Shown here one piece after another: positions 56,502 to 61,486 of a stretch of 61,486 bases of DNA. The position numbers were made by a program, and so were the translations under genes. This DNA comes from Desulfosporosinus shakirovi (GTDB taxonomy: Bacteria > Bacillota > Desulfitobacteriia > Desulfitobacteriales > Desulfitobacteriaceae): assembly GCF_020595055.1 (NCBI RefSeq), contig NZ_JAJDOO010000021.1, positions 1 to 61,486 of the forward strand, given 5' to 3'. The notes beneath the pieces are model-generated. The model searched no databases and was not told where the DNA came from. It worked only from the letters and a program-made list of their open reading frames with translations. The first letter of the stretch is position 1. The number at the start of each line of letters is the position of its first letter.

Positions 56502-57851
56502 TTGACTAGAGAGAATAGAACAAATCGAGAGTTCAAATCTCGTGCCTCGAACTTTGTGCTTCGAAAAATGTTGTGGTTTACGGGACTCTTATTTCTCATT
56601 GCCCTAATGATAGAACTCCTATATTTCAGATCATATAGTGTGGGCTATTTTATTTCTCCCGATGGTTTACATTATTCCAACATAGCTGAGAATTTCCTTC
56701 ATGGCAATGGGCTCGTAAATACAGCGAATTTTGTCCAGGGGGATGACGGTGACATATGGGAAGTCCCCCAAACGCGGGAGTATGTGGTAGGCCCAATCTA
56801 TCCTATGCTCTTGGCCATCATTTACGGGATATTTGGCGTGATGAATTTTAAGATGGTTATTCTTGTTCTGCACTCCGTGCTCGGAGCTGCCAGCGCGGTC
56901 TTCGCTTATAAGACGGGTGAACTCTTGTTTGGCAAGGGGTATGCTTGGATCCCCTATTGCTTGACACTGGGATATCCGTTATTTGCCTTCTGGGGGATGT
57001 ATGTTCTCACAGAGGCAACCTATGTTTTTACCATCACGCTTTTCCTTTATCTTTTAGCCCGCTATGGGAAAGAAGTCGATCGGCCGAAACTGAAGACTCT
57101 CTTGCTCTTAGGGGCAGCCATGGGGGTTTCGAATCTGGTTCGTCCCCTCTTGTTGCTTTTTTTTCCTGTTTTGGGATTCTGGATTTGGTGGGCCAAGGGT
57201 TGGAACTTGAAAATGGCTCTGCGGGATTTTGCCGTCATCCTTGTGATGACAGTGGTGGTGATGAGCCCTTGGTGGATTCGCAATGGCATTAAATACCATC
57301 AGTTCATTGCTGTCTCAAATTATGGTTCTTATGAGTTTTACCTGGGGAATAATCCCTTGACTATTACGGATCAATATTTTTATTTTGCTCAACCGAGCTA
57401 TGAACCCCAAGTTAAAGCTCGGATCGAAAAATTGCCCATTCCCGAACAAGAAAAGGAATATAAGCAATTGGCAGTGTCTTATATAATTCAACATCCCGTA
57501 CTGTTTTTGCACCGAACCTTTGCCAAAGAAAAGGACCTTTTTTGGCAACCGGTTCCTCCCTTAGGTGGAGCCTACAAAATCAAGGGAGTTCTCCTGGACA
57601 AATGGTATCTCCTCTTGGGCCTTGCTGGGGCCTTGCTTAGCCTTTTCAGTTTGAAAAAATACAGCTTTCTCTTACTTTTTATTGGCTATTACAGTTTTAT
57701 AGTGAGTATGTTCACTGTGGTTGATGGCGCTCGCTATCGTCTGCCGGTAATGCCTGGGATGATCTTTTTAGGATCTCTGGTTTTGGTTATAGCTATTAAG
57801 GGCCTAAGGAAATTAACTGGGGTTAATCGGCGAGCGGGCAGGAGGGTGTAA
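56502..57851 (+). CDS. GT39/ArnT-like membrane glycosyltransferase
   Basis: 449 aa with 10-12 helices. Pattern of the dolichyl/undecaprenyl-phosphate sugar transferases: an outer loop after the first helix with ISPDGLHYSNIAENFLHGNG, the TREYVVGPIYPMLLAIIYG segment, GVSNLVRPLLLLFFP, WWIRNGIKYH, and YEFYLGNNP. It would move a sugar from undecaprenyl phosphate to a surface acceptor; the GT2 at 58252 could supply that lipid-linked sugar. TTG 56502 has only a weak site, and its first ~20 codons overlap a dispersed repeat (56532-56552), so ATG 56568 is a possible true start. Confidence 0.82.
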   Translation: MTRENRTNREFKSRASNFVLRKMLWFTGLLFLIALMIELLYFRSYSVGYFISPDGLHYSNIAENFLHGNGLVNTANFVQGDDGDIWEVPQTREYVVGPIYPMLLAIIYGIFGVMNFKMVILVLHSVLGAASAVFAYKTGELLFGKGYAWIPYCLTLGYPLFAFWGMYVLTEATYVFTITLFLYLLARYGKEVDRPKLKTLLLLGAAMGVSNLVRPLLLLFFPVLGFWIWWAKGWNLKMALRDFAVILVMTVVVMSPWWIRNGIKYHQFIAVSNYGSYEFYLGNNPLTITDQYFYFAQPSYEPQVKARIEKLPIPEQEKEYKQLAVSYIIQHPVLFLHRTFAKEKDLFWQPVPPLGGAYKIKGVLLDKWYLLLGLAGALLSLFSLKKYSFLLLFIGYYSFIVSMFTVVDGARYRLPVMPGMIFLGSLVLVIAIKGLRKLTGVNRRAGRRV

Positions 57852-57856
57852 GTTCA

Positions 57857-58243
57857 ATGTTACGTGTACAATTGGTCGTGCTTATAATCAGCTTATTTGT
57901 CACCGGCTTTATCGTTGAGCAAGTTCGTCGCCGGCGTTTAGCTGTGGAATATTCTCTGATTTGGATTGTCGCAGGAATGGGAATGATTGTTTTATCCCTC
58001 TGGAAAGACGGGATTGAGTACATAGCAGACTTAATGGGTATTTATTACGCTCCGTCTGCGATCTTCGTCATTTTTGGGATTCTGGTGTTTGTTTTATGTG
58101 TTCACTTCTCGTTAGAGATATCCAGATTAAGTTCAAACAATCGGGTCTTGGTACAACGGATCGCCCTGCTGGAGGATGACTTAAAAAGCTTGGAAGAAAA
58201 CTCTGCTGATCCGGAAAATAAGCCATTCTGTAAGGACGTGTAG
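57857..58243 (+). CDS. DUF2304 family membrane protein
   Basis: 128 aa with three helices and a coiled C-terminus (RIALLEDDLKSLEE). The family pattern is clear: VEYSLIWIVAGMGMIVLSLW in the second helix, a third helix IFVIFGILVFVLCVHFS and ISRLSSNNRVLVQRIALLE. Its function is unknown, but it is commonly found next to DPM1-like GT2 enzymes, as here, where it precedes one by eight bases. It may be a membrane partner of that enzyme. Confidence 0.87.
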   Translation: MLRVQLVVLIISLFVTGFIVEQVRRRRLAVEYSLIWIVAGMGMIVLSLWKDGIEYIADLMGIYYAPSAIFVIFGILVFVLCVHFSLEISRLSSNNRVLVQRIALLEDDLKSLEENSADPENKPFCKDV

Positions 58244-58251
58244 GATGAGTC

Positions 58252-58956
58252 ATGAGAATTTTAGCGATTGTTCCCGCCTTAAATGAGGTTGATAATATCG
58301 GCCCCGTAGTGAGTAATCTAATGACAACATCCCCTTGGCTGGATGTGCTGGTCATAGATGATGGATCGACTGATCAGACCGCCGAGGTCGCCCGTGCCCA
58401 TGGAGCAAAAGTGATTTCTTTGCCGGTTAATCTGGGCATAGGGGGCGCGGTACAAACAGGGTTTTTGTATGCCTTAAGGAACCACTATGACGTGGCCTTG
58501 CAAGTTGATGGGGATGGACAGCACAGAGGAGAAGAAATCAAAAAATTAATGGACCCTGTCCTTCTTGGGGAAGCGGACGTAACCATTGGATCGAGGTTTC
58601 TGGAAAAGACCTCGTATAAATCAGCTTGGCCCCGGCGCTTAGGGATCTATCTCTTGAGTAAAACTCTCCAGTCCGTTGTGCGTAAGAATTTTACGGATCC
58701 TACCTCAGGATTCCGTGCTTATAATCAAAAGGCCTTGAGGATTGTGTCCGCCCACTATTCCACGGATTATCCGGAACCCGATGCTATTGTTACTTTGCTT
58801 AAGAATAGACTGCGGGTGATAGAAATTTCTGTTGAAATGGATGCACGCTTGTCAGGGAGTTCGTCTATTACGCCTTTTAAGAGCGGGTATTATATGTTTA
58901 AAGTGAGTTTGGCGATTATTCTTAACTCGATGATGAGTAGGATTTGGAATGATTAG
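58252..58956 (+). CDS. Glycosyltransferase family 2 (DPM1-like)
   Basis: 234 aa GT-A enzyme without membrane helices. ILAIVPALNEVDNIGPVV, VIDDGSTDQTAEVAR, the metal motif LQVDGDGQHRGEEI, IGSRFLEKTSYK and DPTSGFRAYNQKAL. This is the set seen in polyprenyl-phosphate mannose/glucose synthases. It probably loads a sugar on undecaprenyl phosphate for the GT39-like transferase at 56502. Last gene of the surface-polymer region; a GC-rich element starts right after it. Confidence 0.9.
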   Translation: MRILAIVPALNEVDNIGPVVSNLMTTSPWLDVLVIDDGSTDQTAEVARAHGAKVISLPVNLGIGGAVQTGFLYALRNHYDVALQVDGDGQHRGEEIKKLMDPVLLGEADVTIGSRFLEKTSYKSAWPRRLGIYLLSKTLQSVVRKNFTDPTSGFRAYNQKALRIVSAHYSTDYPEPDAIVTLLKNRLRVIEISVEMDARLSGSSSITPFKSGYYMFKVSLAIILNSMMSRIWND

Positions 58957-58990
58957 GCGGAGCTTTTTGTCGAAAGCCTTCGTTTGGAGG

Positions 58991-59295
58991 GGAGCGCTTT
59001 TCTGCACGCGTCAGCACGTTACGCCGCTGACGTGCTGGACGGTTCGCGAGCGCGTCCGAACCTCAGGGCGTGATGAATGTGCGCCGCTCCTTGCCATCCT
59101 TGGCACCGCGGCATCAGTCCATCCATGGACAAGCCCTGCGGCGCGCTACGGGACGCGAACCGTCGGCGCACGTCTGGACCGCGGCTTCACTGATGCTTCC
59201 GCTTAGCAGAAAAGCGCTCCTCTGGGGTGAGTTTTAAGGGAATGGCTTTGTCGAAAGGCGCTCCTTAGGCTTAGTACGGGGGAGCGCTTTTCTGC
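58991..59295. repeat. GC-rich element with terminal inverted repeats and nested hairpins
   Basis: GGAGCGCTTTTCTGC at 58991-59005 is exactly inverted at 59206-59220 and repeated directly at 59281-59295. Inside lie further inverted pairs: CAGCACGT/ACGTGCTG (59012 and 59030), GACGGTTCGCG/CGCGAACCGTC (59038 and 59154) and CAGGGC/GCCCTG (59064 and 59133). The block is far richer in GC than its surroundings. GTCGAAAG stands ahead of both direct copies (58969 and 59250). It has no credible gene. It may be a mobile repeat or a structured RNA. The rest of 59221-59440 holds nothing else. Confidence 0.75.
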
Positions 59296-59440
59296 ACTAT
59301 CTGAAAGCATGTTATGGTAAGCATAATTGTAACTAAGGCGACCGTCTTCGTCTGTGTTTTGCTAAGTTTCCTTGAAAAATGACTCCTGAAGGCTTTTTTG
59401 TGGCATAATTGAATATAATGATAGAGAAGAAGGTGAAATA

Positions 59441-59650
59441 ATGGACAAGGAGATTATTTTTTTGGTCGAAGAAGCCCCAGAAGGCGGTTATGTCGCGAGA
59501 GCTTTAGGTTATTCGATATTTACTGAAAGTGATTCTCTTGATGCTATTAGAGAAAGAGCGAAGGATGCAGTTTGGTGTCACTTTGATGAAGATAAAGTTC
59601 CTCGAATTATTCGATTGCATTATATTAGGGAAGAGATCGTCGCTATATGA
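59441..59650 (+). CDS. hicB: HicB-like antitoxin domain protein
   Basis: 69 aa. The fold is that of the HicB N-terminal domain: IIFLVEEAPEGGYVARALGY, then SIFTESDSLDAIRERAKDAV and a short tail; the DNA-binding C-terminal part of longer HicB proteins is absent. Small versions like this are normal partners of HicA. GAAGGTGAAAT precedes ATG 59441. It overlaps (ATGA) the start of a broken hicA, so it is now an orphan antitoxin-type gene. Confidence 0.7.
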   Translation: MDKEIIFLVEEAPEGGYVARALGYSIFTESDSLDAIRERAKDAVWCHFDEDKVPRIIRLHYIREEIVAI

Positions 59651-59813
59651 GGATTCCGCGTGATATGGTTATAAAGTAACAAGACAAACCGGTAGTCATA
59701 TTAGGTTAACTTCAACAATATGTGGAGAAGAACATCATGTGACTATTCCAGACCATAATCCTCTGAGAATAGGAACTTTTCGATCTTGTTTTTTTAAATT
59801 CATCTTTAGTTGA
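59647..59813 (+). pseudogene. Decayed hicA toxin gene
   Basis: Starts MRIPRDM at ATG 59647 in the usual hicBA overlap, then the frame breaks. From 59667 another frame reads GYKVTRQTGSHIRLTSTI and EEHHVTIPDHNPLRIGTF, which is the HicA core with its catalytic His (GSHIR) and the HxxTIPxH motif. About 12-15 residues of the first helix are missing, and the C-terminus runs into a short IS605-like repeat and stops at 59813. It can no longer make a full toxin. Confidence 0.8.
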
Positions 59814-59822
59814 ACGAGTTCA
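59804..59822 (-). repeat. IS200/IS605-like end fragment, copy 4
   Basis: On the minus strand this reads TGAACTCGTTCAACTAAAG, identical over 19 bases to the head of copy 1 at 15854-15872. It lies at the broken 3' end of the hicA pseudogene, so an insertion or excision may have cut that gene. Confidence 0.5.
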
Positions 59823-59913
59823 CTTAAGAATTCATAAAAGTATTATTTATAGATAGAAGACCAGATGTTATTCATGTAAATATTTGGTACAATATAAGTA
59901 AGGGGGAAGTCAA

Positions 59914-60504
59914 ATGTCGTTGTCAAAAGAAAAGGAGAAATATACATTTGCTGACTATCTTCAATTTCCAGACTCTGAACGATGGGAAATTATAGATGGA
60001 ATATCCTATATGCAATCAGCTCCCACTTGGCAGCATCAAAGTATATCTAGAGAATTAATGTTGCAGTTTGGCGAGTACTTGCGCAATAATCAGTGTCAGG
60101 TGTTTGCGGCACCGTTTGATTTACGTTTGCCGGAGATTGAGGAAAAAGACATTGAGGAAGATGTTACAAATGTTTATCAGCCAGATCTATTGGTCGTTTG
60201 TGATAACAGTCGCTTAAGAGGAACTGGTTATTATGGAGTTCCTAGTTTGATAATTGAAATACTATCACCCTCTACAGTGCGAATTGATAGGCTTTTAAAA
60301 TTCAACATTTATGAAAAGGTCGGTGTCAAGGAATATTGGATCGTAGAGCCTGACAACAAACTTGTAAATGTCTTTGTTTTAGAGGATAACAAGAGATATG
60401 GAAGGATTGAGCTGTATACCGAAACGGATAAGGTAACAGTGTCAATTTTTCCTGATTTAGTCGTGGATTTAAACAAAGTTTTTGATATTAACGTGTCCAC
60501 GTAA
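59914..60504 (+). CDS. Uma2 family protein (PD-(D/E)XK nuclease fold), first of two
   Basis: 196 aa. Start YTFADYLQFPDSERWEIIDG, then VFAAPFDLRLPE, the nuclease-like core YQPDLLVVCDNSRLRGTGYYG with PDLLVV Asp, SLIIEILSPST with the Glu, and KFNIYEKVGVKEYWIVEP. Uma2 proteins have a restriction-like fold; their biological role is unknown. AGGGGGAA precedes ATG 59914. It forms a tandem pair with the next gene. Confidence 0.88.
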   Translation: MSLSKEKEKYTFADYLQFPDSERWEIIDGISYMQSAPTWQHQSISRELMLQFGEYLRNNQCQVFAAPFDLRLPEIEEKDIEEDVTNVYQPDLLVVCDNSRLRGTGYYGVPSLIIEILSPSTVRIDRLLKFNIYEKVGVKEYWIVEPDNKLVNVFVLEDNKRYGRIELYTETDKVTVSIFPDLVVDLNKVFDINVST

Positions 60505-60583
60505 TTGGTATGATTGTAATATAGCTATAGTTGCCTCGGATTTTTTAAGCTTGCTTTAAGCTATTTAACGGAGGTGTCAGTGA

Positions 60584-61168
60584 ATGTTATTGCCTGCGCA
60601 AAAGGATAATAAGAGATATTCATATGCCGAGTATTTAAAGTGGTCTGATGACAAGCGGTGGGAACTGCTTGATGGTATCGCATTTAACATTGCTGCGCCG
60701 TCTCGTCGACACCAGGAAGTTTCTGGTGAATTATTCTACCAGATTCGTAGCTGTCTTGCTGATAAGTCTTGCAAGATATATTCAGCGCCCTTCGACGTTC
60801 GTTTTAGTGAGCCAAAGCAGAAAGACGAGCAAATAGTGAACGTGGTCCAACCGGACCTTACGATTGTATGTGACAAGTCGAAATTAGATGATAAGGGTTG
60901 TTTAGGTGCTCCGGATTTAATTATTGAAATCATCTCACCAACATCCATTAGCCTTGATTATGTAAAAAAGTTAGCTCTCTATGAGAAGTACCATGTTAAA
61001 GAGTATTGGATCATACACCCCATTGATAATACCGTCATGGTTTTTACATTAGGTGAAGACTATCAATACGGGAAACCAAGCATTTTCACGGAGGATTGTC
61101 AACTGAAGAGCAGAGTCATTACTGATCTTACAATTGACTTGAGGCAAGTTTTCGGGATATTAGGATGA
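60584..61168 (+). CDS. Uma2 family protein (PD-(D/E)XK nuclease fold), second of two
   Basis: 194 aa paralogue of the preceding gene, with the same order of motifs: YSYAEYLKWSDDKRWELLDG, IYSAPFDVRFSE, VQPDLTIVCDKSKL, DLIIEIISPTS and ALYEKYHVKEYWIIHP. The two differ widely outside the core, so the duplication is old. ACGGAGGTG precedes its ATG at 60584. The 79-base gap between them has no terminator, so they may be read together. Confidence 0.88.
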   Translation: MLLPAQKDNKRYSYAEYLKWSDDKRWELLDGIAFNIAAPSRRHQEVSGELFYQIRSCLADKSCKIYSAPFDVRFSEPKQKDEQIVNVVQPDLTIVCDKSKLDDKGCLGAPDLIIEIISPTSISLDYVKKLALYEKYHVKEYWIIHPIDNTVMVFTLGEDYQYGKPSIFTEDCQLKSRVITDLTIDLRQVFGILG

Positions 61169-61290
61169 TGTCTTGTATGATTTTAGCTCATGCCTTAAAT
61201 TAACATATGTTGTGAGGGGAAAAATCCAGTGAATTCATCCAAGCTATGATATAATTAAAGATATATTTAAGATTAGAAGGATGTGAAGGG

Positions 61291-61486
61291 ATGGAAAATA
61301 AAATCCTCCAGGCACTTGAAGGGCTATCACATCAGATCACTACGTTGTCGGAAAAAGTAGATGGCCAGGGAAAACAGATCACTACGCTATCGGAAAAAGT
61401 AGATGGCCAGGGAAAACAGATCACTACGTTATCGGAAAAAGTAGATGGCCAGGGAAAACAGATCACTACGTTATCGGAAAAAGTAG
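61291..61486 (+). CDS. Coiled-coil protein with 14-residue tandem repeats (start only)
   Basis: Partial, cut by the window end. AGAAGG...GAAGGG precedes ATG 61291. After a head (MENKILQALEGLSHQ) the protein repeats ITTLSEKVDGQGKQ. The 42-base units are 61333-61374, 61375-61416 and 61417-61458, with a fourth begun at 61459; they differ at only a few bases. Fourteen residues equal two heptads, so a long coiled coil is expected. Function unknown; the total repeat number cannot be seen. Confidence 0.75.
   Translation, partial: MENKILQALEGLSHQITTLSEKVDGQGKQITTLSEKVDGQGKQITTLSEKVDGQGKQITTLSEKV

Noticed and set aside
58949-59206. 85-residue plus-strand reading frame after the GT2 gene
   Set aside because: It runs through the GC-rich inverted-repeat element, has no family likeness and owes its length to the high GC content, where stop codons are rare.
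61333-61486. Possible CRISPR array
   Set aside because: The 42-base units follow one another without spacers, and they stay in frame with a start codon and ribosome site, so they are coding repeats.

Overview
The window looks like chromosome from an anaerobic, spore-forming Clostridia of the Peptococcaceae type (Desulfosporosinus or Desulfitobacterium-like). This is inferred from gene content and style, not from a database match: a hybrid cluster protein, a trimeric electron-bifurcating [FeFe] hydrogenase, two YjcZ-like mini-proteins, a CWB2 cell-wall protein, a dlt operon, HD-GYP signalling, strong AGGAGG ribosome sites and frequent GTG/TTG starts. No tRNA, rRNA, CRISPR array or intact transposase was seen.

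Layout. 1-8.3 kb: end of hcp, a small frameshifted peptide gene, a membrane HD-GYP protein, DUF5317, tcdA, and the minus-strand hydrogenase operon (NuoE-like, NuoF-like, catalytic subunit). 8.5-10.3 kb: a MerR regulator with an acyl-CoA dehydrogenase. 10.6-13.2 kb: two overlapping DUF445 genes. 13.3-17.8 kb: nitrogen genes (amt, glnB, gdhA) around small peptide genes. 17.9-21.8 kb: an ion-channel-like protein, then a histidine kinase and an HD-GYP protein that converge and share the same kind of membrane input domain. 22.0-26.3 kb: a one-module nonribosomal peptide synthetase of C-A-T-R layout, predicted to release an aldehyde or alcohol, followed by clpP, which has its own promoter and a CtsR-like operator.

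27.8-59.0 kb is a large cell-surface polysaccharide region, nearly all on the plus strand. It holds galU, an acyltransferase, a PglF/CapD-type 4,6-dehydratase and five genes matching the whole WbpA-B-D-E-I route to UDP-ManNAc3NAcA. It also has a flippase, two O-antigen ligase/polymerase-like proteins, two GT4 transferases, a second DegT aminotransferase and a phosphoglycosyl transferase. A complete dlt set follows in the unusual order dltC-D-X-A-B, then a transglycosylase/CWB2 protein, a GT39-like protein, DUF2304 and a GT2. The likely theme is a surface glycopolymer, its export and polymerisation, its (or teichoic acid) D-alanylation, and a wall protein that may bind such polymers.

59.0-61.5 kb is accessory DNA: a GC-rich hairpin element, a HicB-like gene with a decayed hicA, two Uma2 genes, and the start of a coiled-coil protein built of 42-bp repeats. 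Four related short repeats that resemble IS200/IS605-type ends are scattered through the window, three of them directly ahead of genes.
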